Below, piece after piece: positions 29,170 through 36,288 of a stretch of 64,000 bases of DNA. The position numbers and the translations under genes were made by a program. The stretch covers positions 310,001 through 374,000 of the forward strand of contig NZ_SLVY01000003.1 in NCBI RefSeq assembly GCF_004345605.1. Reading direction: 5' to 3'. A model generated the notes under the pieces. That model saw only the letters and a program-made list of their open reading frames with translations. It was not told where the DNA came from and did not search any database. This DNA comes from Rhodococcus sp. SMB37 (GTDB taxonomy: Bacteria > Actinomycetota > Actinomycetes > Mycobacteriales > Mycobacteriaceae). Numbering within the stretch: position 1 is the stretch's first letter; each line of letters opens with the position of its first letter.

Positions 29170-29343
29170 GGAACGAACCTGTGGTCGCTGCCGCGTGGCA
29201 TCGAACCGGAACCAGCTCGGCACCAGATAGGTTCGCTCGAGCAGCACATTACTTCGATCGTCTACCGGCCCCTCAGAACCAGGTCGAGACCGTCACGGGA
29301 ATGCTCAGCGACCTGTGTTCGAATCAACTACCCGGCCCACTGA
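29170..29343 (+). pseudogene. Internally deleted remnant of the Ntn amidohydrolase
   Basis: Codons for GTNLWSLPRGIE (29170-29205) match residues about 28-38 of the two intact Ntn hydrolases. Six bases later and in another frame comes SAPDRFARAAHYFDRLPAP and VETVTGMLSDL, matching residues about 203-232. Around 165 codons between are missing, and the start region with the nucleophile Cys and the C-terminal third are gone. It is a third, dead member of the family and is followed by hairpin element A as copy 2 is followed by element B. Confidence 0.83.
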
Positions 29344-29365
29344 CGGGCTTCCACCTATCAGTCCC

Positions 29366-29433
29366 TTCCCGCGCACGTCCCAGCCATCCGCGCGTGCAGT
29401 TGCAGTCGCGGACAGCTGAGAACGTAGCGGGAC
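29366..29433 (+). repeat. Hairpin element A (68 nt, degenerate)
   Basis: Same 68-nt layout as elements B and C: outer arm TTCCCGCG, inner arm AGCCATCCGCG, loop, then CGCGGACAGCT and an outer arm AGCGGGAC. The outer stem has two mismatches and the inner stem two, so this copy is decaying. It follows the Ntn hydrolase remnant. Confidence 0.7.
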
Positions 29434-29509
29434 GCATTACGCCACAGATATTTCGACACCCACCACGAGATCGAGGGGCCGCGAATCTGCGACAACTGAG
29501 GCCACCGTG

Positions 29510-30364
29510 TCAGGAGTATCGGTAGAAACCTTCGCCCGACGCGAGACCCAGCTTGCCCTTGTCTATGTAGTTCTCCTTCAACCACACCGCGAGTTTCTTC
29601 TGCTCGTCGTCGCCGTTGGCCATGATGTTGTACGGGGTGGAGAGCCCGATGATGTCGTAGATCTGGAACGGTCCGATCGGCGCGCCGGTCGCGATCTTCC
29701 ACGTCTTGTCCACGGCCTCGGGGTCCGCGTACCCGCCGGCAGCGAGTTGAGCCGCCGATGAGAGGAACGGTACGAGAAGCGAGTTCAGGACGTACCCGGC
29801 CTTCTCCTTGTGCAGTTCGATGGGCACCATGCCGATCTCGGTGGCGAACTCGACCACCGCCGCGAACACCGCAGGGTCCGTATCAGGAGTGCCCATGATC
29901 TCGGCTGTGTTGAATTTCCAGACCTGGTTCGCGAAGTGCAGCGCAAGAAACCGGTCGGGGCGCCCGGTGGACTCCTTCAGGTCGCTCGGGAGCAGCGTCG
30001 ACGAGTTGGTCGCGAAGATGGTCTTCGCCGGCGCTGCCGACCCGATCTTCCCGTAGATCTCCTGCTTGAGCGACAGGATTTCCGGTACCGCTTCGACAAC
30101 GAGGTCAGCGTTCGCGACCGATTTCTCCAGGTCCGTTGTCAGGGTGATTCTTTCGCGTGCTTTCTGAACAGCATCCTCGGTGGCACCCGGTACGTCCTGC
30201 TTGTATGCCTCGCCCAATCCGACGAACCGTTCTCGTGCCCCATCGAGTGCTTCACTGCTGATGTCGTAGGAAGTGACATCGAACCCCTTGTAGGCAGACT
30301 GGAATGCGATCTGCGACCCCAGAACCCCGGCTCCGAGCACGGTGACTCTTCGAATTTCACTCAT
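29510..30364 (-). CDS. 3-hydroxyacyl-CoA (3-hydroxybutyryl-CoA) dehydrogenase
   Basis: NAD-dependent oxidation of 3-hydroxyacyl-CoA to 3-ketoacyl-CoA. 284 aa, the single-function length. The Rossmann motif VTVLGAGVLGSQIAFQSA opens the protein. The catalytic histidine is in RFLALHFANQVWKFN. NSSTLLPSDL and EKAGYVLNSLLVPFL are family marks, and the C terminus ends SGEGFYRYS. The ATG at 30364 has AAGGAGGAACGA before it. It is divergent from the intact Ntn hydrolase with a 427-bp spacer; decayed copies of it exist at 27051 and 19418. Confidence 0.92.
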   Translation of the reverse strand: MSEIRRVTVLGAGVLGSQIAFQSAYKGFDVTSYDISSEALDGARERFVGLGEAYKQDVPGATEDAVQKARERITLTTDLEKSVANADLVVEAVPEILSLKQEIYGKIGSAAPAKTIFATNSSTLLPSDLKESTGRPDRFLALHFANQVWKFNTAEIMGTPDTDPAVFAAVVEFATEIGMVPIELHKEKAGYVLNSLLVPFLSSAAQLAAGGYADPEAVDKTWKIATGAPIGPFQIYDIIGLSTPYNIMANGDDEQKKLAVWLKENYIDKGKLGLASGEGFYRYS

Positions 30365-30516
30365 TTCGTTCCTCCTTGTGAGCCCAGTCGATCTGCGCTC
30401 TGACACATGGACAAATGCGACAGATACGAGGCGGACGTTGTCGAATGGAGTCGGTGTGTGTACACGACAAGGTCTCCGATGGCCCGATGGGAAATCAGAG
30501 CAAAATTGTGGATCCC

Positions 30517-30567
30517 GGAACGACTCGGAATCTATCACAGGACGCAACCGCGCACGGGCGTTCCGAA
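30517..30567. repeat. Dehydrogenase upstream repeat, intact-locus copy
   Basis: Partner of 27268-27318. It lies in the 427-bp spacer between the divergent dehydrogenase and Ntn hydrolase genes, which otherwise holds no gene. Presumably part of the dehydrogenase promoter region. Confidence 0.7.
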
Positions 30568-30791
30568 GCAGCGCACTGCCGTGCAGTGGATCGTCCACAG
30601 AACTACCCAATACCCGGTGGACCAGCAAGAATTCACCCGCTGATTTCAACCTCGAACTGCCACCGATTCGGATTGCCCACGGGAAGAATGATCGGACACC
30701 AACTGAACACATGGGTACCGTAGGAATGCGTGCCGGATGCATCGTCGGTGTCCCGCACCATCAACCGCTCAGGCATGGAAAGGCGCAGGTG

Positions 30792-31781
30792 ATGTGCACG
30801 CGGATAGTGTGGAGCGTCCCCACCGGTGGGGTTATCGTAGGCCGGACCATGGACTTCCACATGGACACCGCAACCAACCTCTGGTCGCTGCCGCGTGGCG
30901 TCGAGCGGAATGACGGTGTCGGAGGGCAACTGGCCTGGACCGCGAAGTACGGCAGCGTCGTGGCAGCGGCCTACGACCTGATGACGGTCGACGGCATGAA
31001 CGAGGGTGGATTGGCTGCGCACGTTCTGTGGCTTTCCGAGTCCACATACGGCGCACGCGACGACAGCAGACCCGGACTCAGTATGGCTGTATGGATGCAG
31101 CACTTCCTCGACAACTTCGCGAGCGTCGACGAAGCAGTCACGTGGATCAACGAGACAGGCGTGCAGGTGGTACCGCTCGCTGATCCCGCTACCGGGCTGG
31201 TGCCCGCTGTGCACTTGGCGCTGGACGATGCGAGCGGGGACTCCGCGGTCGTCGAGTACTTGGACGGCAAGGCCGTCGTCTGGCACAGTCACGACCACGT
31301 CGTCATGACCAACTCCCCCACCTACGACAGGCAGATCGAGCTGCTGAAACAGATCGACGGCTTCGGGGGCGACAGACCACTCCCCGGCACCAACTCTGCG
31401 ACCGACAGATTCGCCCGCGCTGCATATTACGTCGGCCGGTTACCTCTGCCGGCGAACCCGGCCGAGGCCGTCGCAGGGATGCTCAGCGTCATCCGCAACA
31501 CCGCACAGCCCTTCCGCAGGCCCGATCCCGGGAAACCCGATGCCTCACAGACAAGATGGCAGATCGTCGCAGATCTGACCAACAGGAGATACGTCTTCGA
31601 TTCCACCTCCCGACCCAATCTGGTATGGGTCGACCTCGCAGATCTGGACCTCGGCGAAGGCGCACCGGCGGGCAAGTTGAATCTTCTCGGCGACACCGCA
31701 TTGCAAGGTGGTCTTGCCGGTGAGGTGTCGGGCCATTTCGAGAAGAGCGACCCGTTGCAGTTCCTCACACTCTCGTCCTGA
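30792..31781 (+). CDS. Choloylglycine hydrolase-family Ntn amidohydrolase, copy 2
   Basis: Paralogue of the enzyme at 21182-22171 with the same 329-aa length and very high similarity along its whole length. All active-site residues are kept: Cys2, Arg18, Asp21 (GRTMDF), Asn70 in DGMNEGGL, Asn174 in MTNSPTYD and DRFARAA. The ATG at 30792 has AAAGG eight bases upstream. The frame is open for a further 150 codons upstream, but that stretch is spacer sequence. It is followed after 56 bases by hairpin element B. Family members hydrolyse conjugated bile salts, penicillin V or acyl-homoserine lactones; here the acyl-amide substrate is unknown. Confidence 0.88.
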   Translation: MCTRIVWSVPTGGVIVGRTMDFHMDTATNLWSLPRGVERNDGVGGQLAWTAKYGSVVAAAYDLMTVDGMNEGGLAAHVLWLSESTYGARDDSRPGLSMAVWMQHFLDNFASVDEAVTWINETGVQVVPLADPATGLVPAVHLALDDASGDSAVVEYLDGKAVVWHSHDHVVMTNSPTYDRQIELLKQIDGFGGDRPLPGTNSATDRFARAAYYVGRLPLPANPAEAVAGMLSVIRNTAQPFRRPDPGKPDASQTRWQIVADLTNRRYVFDSTSRPNLVWVDLADLDLGEGAPAGKLNLLGDTALQGGLAGEVSGHFEKSDPLQFLTLSS

Positions 31782-31837
31782 ACCACCGGCGCGGGCACCC
31801 CGGCCCGCCGTGGACATCGACATAGCCCATCCGGTCC

Positions 31838-31905
31838 TTCCCGCGCGCATCCTAGCCATCCGCGCGTGCAGTTGGAGTCGCGGATGGCTGAAATCGTCGC
31901 GGGAA
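31838..31905 (+). repeat. Hairpin element B (68 nt, perfect stems)
   Basis: TTCCCGCG (31838-31845) pairs perfectly with CGCGGGAA (31898-31905). Inside, AGCCATCCGCG pairs with CGCGGATGGCT over 11 bp around a 14-nt loop, with 8-nt bulges on each side between the stems. It sits between the Ntn hydrolase and the promoter of the DUF3558 gene. It could act as a terminator or transcript-end hairpin, though there is no U-tract. Confidence 0.78.
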
Positions 31906-31923
31906 TCTTGACGGAACCGGTTG

Positions 31924-31932
31924 TGCTAGCGT
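31924..31932 (+). promoter_or_regulatory. Extended -10 promoter of DUF3558 lipoprotein gene 1
   Basis: TGTGCTAGCGT with TAGCGT at 31927-31932. The same string followed by a TTCAGCG.ATCGGGGGGTCGC block up to the start codon is found upstream of the second DUF3558 gene (TAGCGT at 58928-58933), so promoter and leader are conserved between the paralogues. No convincing -35 hexamer is seen. Confidence 0.55.
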
Positions 31933-31963
31933 CGAACCGATTTTCAGCGAATCGGGGGGTCGC

Positions 31964-32557
31964 ATGAGCAGGTGGGAGCGCGCAGCGCTGGGTGCCGCGA
32001 TGGTCGCGGTGGTGTCGGCCTGCGGACCAACGCCGGCAACAAAGGTCGACACCACCACCGAGGCCGCCGCCCCTACGACGCGCACCCCGCGCATCGTCGA
32101 CGACTCGGGCCGCCCCGACATCACCTTCGACCCGTGTCTCGACCTGCCCGACGACGTGATGACCGCGGCCGGTTACGACGCCGCGCACAAAGAATTCGCG
32201 GACATGCCGATGGGGTCGTACACGTTTCTGGGGTGCACGTACGAGAAAGACGACCCAGTCCCCGGGGTCAGGCGCGGCTACGGACTCAATGTCCTCTCCG
32301 GGAACGTCACTCTCGAAGAAGAACTTCTGAAGAACGGCACCGTCGCCACCCTCACGTCAATCAACAACCGGCCGGCCCTCGTCGAAATCGATCCGAACAC
32401 CACCGATACGTGCCGCTACATCCTTGAAACTGACTTCGGGATTGTCATTTTCAGCAGACTCCACTACAAGGACCATCCGGGACCCTCCGCTCAAAGCGAG
32501 TGGTGTACAGGGCTGGAAGGCTTTGTGTCTTCGGTCGAGCCGTTCATCAGTCACTGA
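31964..32557 (+). CDS. DUF3558 family lipoprotein, copy 1
   Basis: Cell-envelope lipoprotein of 197 aa. A short lipoprotein signal ends in VVSAC (Cys20), followed by a Thr-rich linker (TKVDTTTEAAAPTTRTP). The folded part begins DSGRPDITFDPCLDLPDDV and contains four Cys that may form disulfides (PCLDLP, FLGCTY, DTCRYI, SEWCTG). Function of DUF3558 proteins is not established; they are abundant in Rhodococcus, Nocardia and relatives. It is followed after 23 bases by a small helical protein gene. The same two-gene pair recurs at 58966-59925. Confidence 0.82.
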   Translation: MSRWERAALGAAMVAVVSACGPTPATKVDTTTEAAAPTTRTPRIVDDSGRPDITFDPCLDLPDDVMTAAGYDAAHKEFADMPMGSYTFLGCTYEKDDPVPGVRRGYGLNVLSGNVTLEEELLKNGTVATLTSINNRPALVEIDPNTTDTCRYILETDFGIVIFSRLHYKDHPGPSAQSEWCTGLEGFVSSVEPFISH

Positions 32558-32580
32558 CGAGCCCCACCACGGAGGTAAGT

Positions 32581-32910
32581 ATGTCGGATTTCGTACGACT
32601 CGAGCCACCCGTCATCGACGAGATCGTGGCGATCTGCAACACCGCACTCACCGAACTCGAGCGGGCGTTGAAGACCACGGACAGACTCCAGATCACCGAA
32701 GGCTTCGGCGACTTCGAATCCGCCAGGCAACTCGCCGCCGGTTACGCCCGCAAAGGGGCGGGCACTCCCGAGTCCGCCCGCGAGCGAATCGAGCAGTTCA
32801 TCGAAGCCCTCACCCAACTCCGCGACGCCTTCGCCTCCGGCGGCGAAGCCTTCGTCGAAGCCGAGTTCGATTGGGTACGGCAGCTTCAGGCCATCGACGT
32901 CGACACGTAG
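32581..32910 (+). CDS. Small helical protein paired with DUF3558 lipoprotein, copy 1
   Basis: A 109-aa, nearly all-helical protein without signal peptide or enzyme motif (MSDFVRLEPPVIDEIVAIC, LAAGYARKGAGTPESARE, ending DWVRQLQAID). Its copy at 59590-59925 keeps the same pattern, and both sit just behind a DUF3558 lipoprotein gene. Size and the VxLxPxVIDEI start recall ESX/type VII secretion targets of the EspC/WXG100 kind. There is no WxG motif, so this is only a suggestion. GGAGGTAAGT lies before the ATG. Confidence 0.65.
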   Translation: MSDFVRLEPPVIDEIVAICNTALTELERALKTTDRLQITEGFGDFESARQLAAGYARKGAGTPESARERIEQFIEALTQLRDAFASGGEAFVEAEFDWVRQLQAIDVDT

Positions 32911-32921
32911 CCGATCGCCTC

Positions 32922-32989
32922 TTCCCGCGCGCGTCCCAGCCTCCCGCACCTGCAATTGCGGTTGCGGGAAGCTGGGTTCTTCGCGGGAA
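32922..32989 (+). repeat. Hairpin element C (68 nt)
   Basis: Outer arms TTCCCGCG and CGCGGGAA are perfect, as in element B. The inner arms AGCCTCCCGCA and TGCGGGAAGCT pair at 10 of 11 positions and are extended by CCC/GGG. Three stem positions differ from element B on both arms so that pairing is kept. It lies 12 bases after the small helical protein gene and 36 bases before the end of the convergent SDR gene. Confidence 0.78.
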
Positions 32990-33025
32990 TCCTGTTGTAC
33001 GGCAGCATCTACCGAGGTAGTGGCG

Positions 33026-33778
33026 TCAGGTGTTGCGCCCACCGTTCACACCGATGATCTGGCCCGTGATGTACCCGGCTTCCTCCGAGCAGAGGAACGA
33101 ACACGCTGCCGCGATATCTTCGGGCTTGCCGGGGCGTCGGACCGGAGTTCGGTCGGCGTGTTCGTCGACGCTGCCGCCGAGCAGACCGTCCCGTTCCGAT
33201 CCGCGGAGCATCGGGGTGTCGACGAATCCGGGTGGGATCGTGTTCACGGTAATTCCCGAAGGTCCCAGTTCTAGCGCGAGCGATTTCGTGAATCCGACGA
33301 GCCCTGCCTTCGACGCCACATAGTGGGTCATGAACTGCTGACCACCTTGAGCGCTCGAGGACGAGATGTTCACGATCCTCCCCCACCCCGCCTTCGTCAT
33401 ATCCGGCACCACGGCCTGGCACGCGTAGAACGGCCCCGACAGGTTGACCGCGAGGGTTCGCTCCCACACTTCGTCGGTGATGTGCCCGAACTTCTTGAAT
33501 CCGGTGATGCCGGCATTGTTGACGAGAACCGACACCGCCCCGAGGCTTTCCCGCACGCTTTCGACTGCAGCGTCCACCTGCGAGCGGTCCGACACATCCA
33601 CGTCACCGAACGCTACTGCGGTATTGCCTTTTTCGATGACCTCTTCGACGACGGTCTTGGCCGCTGCAGCGTTCAGGTCGAGCACGGCTGTCGCGTATCC
33701 GTCGGCGGCGAGCCGGTGGGAGATGGCCCGGCCGATACCCGAGCCTCCACCGGTCACCAGTGCGACCTTGGCTGTCAT
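33026..33778 (-). CDS. Short-chain dehydrogenase/reductase (FabG-like)
   Basis: NAD(P)-dependent alcohol/ketone oxidoreductase, 250 aa. The cofactor loop is TGGGSGIGRAI, the structural motif NNAGI, and the catalytic triad is Ser in NISSSSAQGG plus YVASK. The acidic residue after beta-2 (VLDLNAA) suggests NAD preference. Its ATG overlaps the stop of the upstream dioxygenase gene (ATGA). It is the last gene of the catabolic series and probably oxidises a hydroxylated intermediate. Confidence 0.92.
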   Translation of the reverse strand: MTAKVALVTGGGSGIGRAISHRLAADGYATAVLDLNAAAAKTVVEEVIEKGNTAVAFGDVDVSDRSQVDAAVESVRESLGAVSVLVNNAGITGFKKFGHITDEVWERTLAVNLSGPFYACQAVVPDMTKAGWGRIVNISSSSAQGGQQFMTHYVASKAGLVGFTKSLALELGPSGITVNTIPPGFVDTPMLRGSERDGLLGGSVDEHADRTPVRRPGKPEDIAAACSFLCSEEAGYITGQIIGVNGGRNT

Positions 33779-34611
33779 TGCACCACCTCTTCACCTACGA
33801 GCGACGTGCGGAGCATCAGACGTGCAGACTGCTCTCCGTACGGGCAGGCGCGGTGCAGCATGCCCGTGTTGTCCCAGATGACGACGTCGCCCACCCGCCA
33901 CTTGTGCCGGAGGGTGAAGCGGTCCTGCGTCGACCAATCCAGCAGGCGCGTCAGCAGGTCCTTGCTCTCGTCCTCGGACCTGCCGACCACTCGCTCGGCC
34001 GTGGATCCGAGCACCATGGACTTCTTGCCTGACCCTCGGGTCCAGACCAGCGGGTGCTCGCGCGAGGGATTGCGGTCCCACGCCGCTCGCTCCTTCGGAT
34101 CAGGATCGGGATACACGAGCAACTGCGACGCGGCGAAGCTGTGCACAACGCGTGTGCCCTCGAGCTCCGCCTTGAGGTCGTCCGGCAGTTCCTCGTATGC
34201 GGCGTAGGTGTTCGCGAATTCGGTGTCGCCGGTGTCGTCGTCGGACACCTGCCGCGCCATGAGGACAGTTGCCTTGTCGGGAATCTCGGCGGTGGTGCCG
34301 TCGATATGCCAGAAGAACGTGCCTTCCCGATAGGCAGCGAGTTTGCTCTTCGTCGCATCGCGGGTGACCTTCTGGATCTCCGGGTGCTCCGAGTCGCCGC
34401 CCAGTGGGAGCTGCGCGACCTTCCCCAGCAATCGGCTGAACGCGACGAGGTCGCCGTCGGACAGATTCGCCTCACGGAACACGACTACACCGCGTCGGTT
34501 CAGTGCATCCGAAGCGACATCGGCGACGCCCTGATCCACGAGTTCGGCCCCGGACAAGCCGCTGATCTCGACGCCCGTTGTGGGTCCGATATCGGTGACG
34601 GTGTAGGCCAT
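33775..34611 (-). CDS. Fe(II)/2-oxoglutarate dioxygenase (TauD/TfdA family)
   Basis: Hydroxylates an organic substrate using 2-oxoglutarate and O2. 278 aa. The metal ligands are His102 and Asp104 (FWHIDGT) and a distal His in GMLHRACPYGEQSARLMLR, whose Arg would hold 2-oxoglutarate. It is clearly different from the alkylsulfatase at 1988-2932. The ATG at 34611 is preferred over an in-frame start 15 codons upstream that would overlap the previous gene. Placed beside a Rieske oxygenase and SDR, it is more likely catabolic than sulfur-related. Confidence 0.88.
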   Translation of the reverse strand: MAYTVTDIGPTTGVEISGLSGAELVDQGVADVASDALNRRGVVVFREANLSDGDLVAFSRLLGKVAQLPLGGDSEHPEIQKVTRDATKSKLAAYREGTFFWHIDGTTAEIPDKATVLMARQVSDDDTGDTEFANTYAAYEELPDDLKAELEGTRVVHSFAASQLLVYPDPDPKERAAWDRNPSREHPLVWTRGSGKKSMVLGSTAERVVGRSEDESKDLLTRLLDWSTQDRFTLRHKWRVGDVVIWDNTGMLHRACPYGEQSARLMLRTSLVGEEVVQ

Positions 34612-34615
34612 GGCG

Positions 34616-34951
34616 TCAGACCTCGGGTTCGACGACAGTGTCGAAGAACGCAGCACCCGAGTCGGGGATCTTCGGCTGACGGAACACGTTGACCGGGTAC
34701 GACACCATGACCAGCGAGTACATCAGGTGCAACAATGTGGTCTCGGCCTCGGGTAGCTCCTCCAGATCGAATCCGTTGAGGTAGTCGATCGCCTCCTCGG
34801 CGCGCGGGGCGATCGCATCGTAGAAGCGGTCGAGTTCGTCGATCGTGCGGGCCATACGCGTGTCGTAGCGTTCCTCGCGGGTGGCAAGCGCCCACTCGTC
34901 GACAAAGGGCTCGAGATCCCGGAATGATTCCGGCAGAGTCGAAGTCGTCAT
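34616..34951 (-). CDS. Small conserved protein accompanying the Rieske oxygenase
   Basis: A 111-aa acidic helical protein (FVDEWALATREERYDTRMARTIDELDRFYDAI ends its first half in helix-like sequence; then LHLMYSLVMVSYPVNVFRQP). No cofactor motif. It lies between the Rieske gene (10 bases) and the dioxygenase gene (4 bases), tightly packed on the same strand. It may be a small subunit or assembly partner of the oxygenase; I do not recognise a named family. Start taken at MTTSTLPE, matched to GGACGAACCG upstream, rather than 19 codons earlier inside the Rieske gene. Confidence 0.65.
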   Translation of the reverse strand: MTTSTLPESFRDLEPFVDEWALATREERYDTRMARTIDELDRFYDAIAPRAEEAIDYLNGFDLEELPEAETTLLHLMYSLVMVSYPVNVFRQPKIPDSGAAFFDTVVEPEV

Positions 34952-34961
34952 CGGTTCGTCC

Positions 34962-36251
34962 TTACTTGGAGCTGAGGTTCTGGTGTGTGGTGACCGTGTC
35001 GCGGACAACCTTGTGGAAGTTGCGGATCATCAGTTCCTGATCCGACAGGTGGAACTCCCGGTTGGCGCCCGTCGCCAGGGCCGAATGTGTCGCTTCGACG
35101 GTGTTCGAGTCTTGCATCGCGAACTCGATGGTGGTCTGGGCGGTCATCTCCTGGGCCAGACGCTCCGCTGCGTTGCGCGGCGGCGGGAAGTAGATGTCAA
35201 GCTCGTAGCTGTGCTCCCCGACCGTCTCGGGCCAGTACTGATACGTGATGTAGAAGTTGCGGGCCCAGATCTGCACCGAGAAGTTCGGGAACAGCCAGTA
35301 GGCGTCGTTGCCCCAGGACTTGATGTTGCCGGGGTTGAGGACGTCGGGCAGCGGGCCGATGTCCTGCACGTCGTCGGGCCCGAACAGGCCGGCGCGCAGC
35401 AACTTGTAGATCCAGCGCTGGTTGCGCTGGGCGGGGCCGAGCTCACCGGGCTTGCGCGGGGGCAGCTGCGGCGGGCCGGGCACCGAGTTCAGCATGTGCG
35501 AGGTGAACAGGTCGTAGTAGTAGGAGTCCGGCGGCGGCACCAGCTTCTCGGCCTTCGACACGTCGCGATCGATGAATCGGCCGTGCACATACGGCGGGTG
35601 GTACCACTCGAGGATCGTGTCGATGGAGAGCTTCCAGTTGCCCTTGACCTTGGTCTTGTAGCCGTAGTGCTCCGTCATCTTCTCGAACGGGTAGCTCTCG
35701 ACCGCGGTGAACTTCTCACCGAGGAACGAGCGCAGCGGCTGGGCGTGGGGGTCGAAGTTGACGAAGATGAAGCCGGCCCACGTGTCGCAGTGCAGCTCGG
35801 GCATACCGAGGGCGCCCTTGTCCAGGTCGAAGAACTGATCCTCGTTGGTGACGTGGTCGACCTTGCCGTCGAGCCCGTAGCGCCAGCCGTGGTACTTGCA
35901 GGTGAACGCCTTGCAGGACCCCTTGGTCTCCTCGGCGGGATGCTCCTGCCAGACCACCTTGTTGCCGCGGTGGGCACACACGTTGTGCAACGCCTTGACG
36001 GTGCCGTCGGCCTGCTTGACGATAACTATCGAGCCCAGCCCGACGAGTTCACGTGTGAAATAGCTGCCGACGCGCGGCAGCTGATCGATGCGCCCGACCT
36101 TGAGCCACGACCGCTTGAACACTGCTTCGCGTTCGGCGAGGAAGAACTCTTCGGAGACGGCGTCGTCGTAGCTGACGGGTCCGGTTCCCAGCTCCGGATA
36201 TCTCGGGGTGAACTTCCCCTGGCCGGTGGCCAACTTCTCTTGGATTGCCAT
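34962..36251 (-). CDS. Rieske non-heme iron oxygenase, alpha subunit type
   Basis: Ring-hydroxylating or demethylating oxygenase of 429 aa. The Rieske centre uses Cys92, His94, Cys118 and His121 (CAHRGNKVVW and FTCKYHGW). The spacing between His94 and Cys118 is 23 residues, longer than the usual 15-17, so the cluster loop has an insertion. The mononuclear iron site is seen as NWKLSIDTILEWYHPPYVHG. GAAAGGTG lies before the ATG at 36251. No reductase or ferredoxin gene is in the cluster, so electrons must come from a partner elsewhere. Substrate unknown. Confidence 0.9.
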   Translation of the reverse strand: MAIQEKLATGQGKFTPRYPELGTGPVSYDDAVSEEFFLAEREAVFKRSWLKVGRIDQLPRVGSYFTRELVGLGSIVIVKQADGTVKALHNVCAHRGNKVVWQEHPAEETKGSCKAFTCKYHGWRYGLDGKVDHVTNEDQFFDLDKGALGMPELHCDTWAGFIFVNFDPHAQPLRSFLGEKFTAVESYPFEKMTEHYGYKTKVKGNWKLSIDTILEWYHPPYVHGRFIDRDVSKAEKLVPPPDSYYYDLFTSHMLNSVPGPPQLPPRKPGELGPAQRNQRWIYKLLRAGLFGPDDVQDIGPLPDVLNPGNIKSWGNDAYWLFPNFSVQIWARNFYITYQYWPETVGEHSYELDIYFPPPRNAAERLAQEMTAQTTIEFAMQDSNTVEATHSALATGANREFHLSDQELMIRNFHKVVRDTVTTHQNLSSK

Positions 36252-36288
36252 GGTATGGCACCTTTCTCGTAGCAAATCTGTGGTGTGG

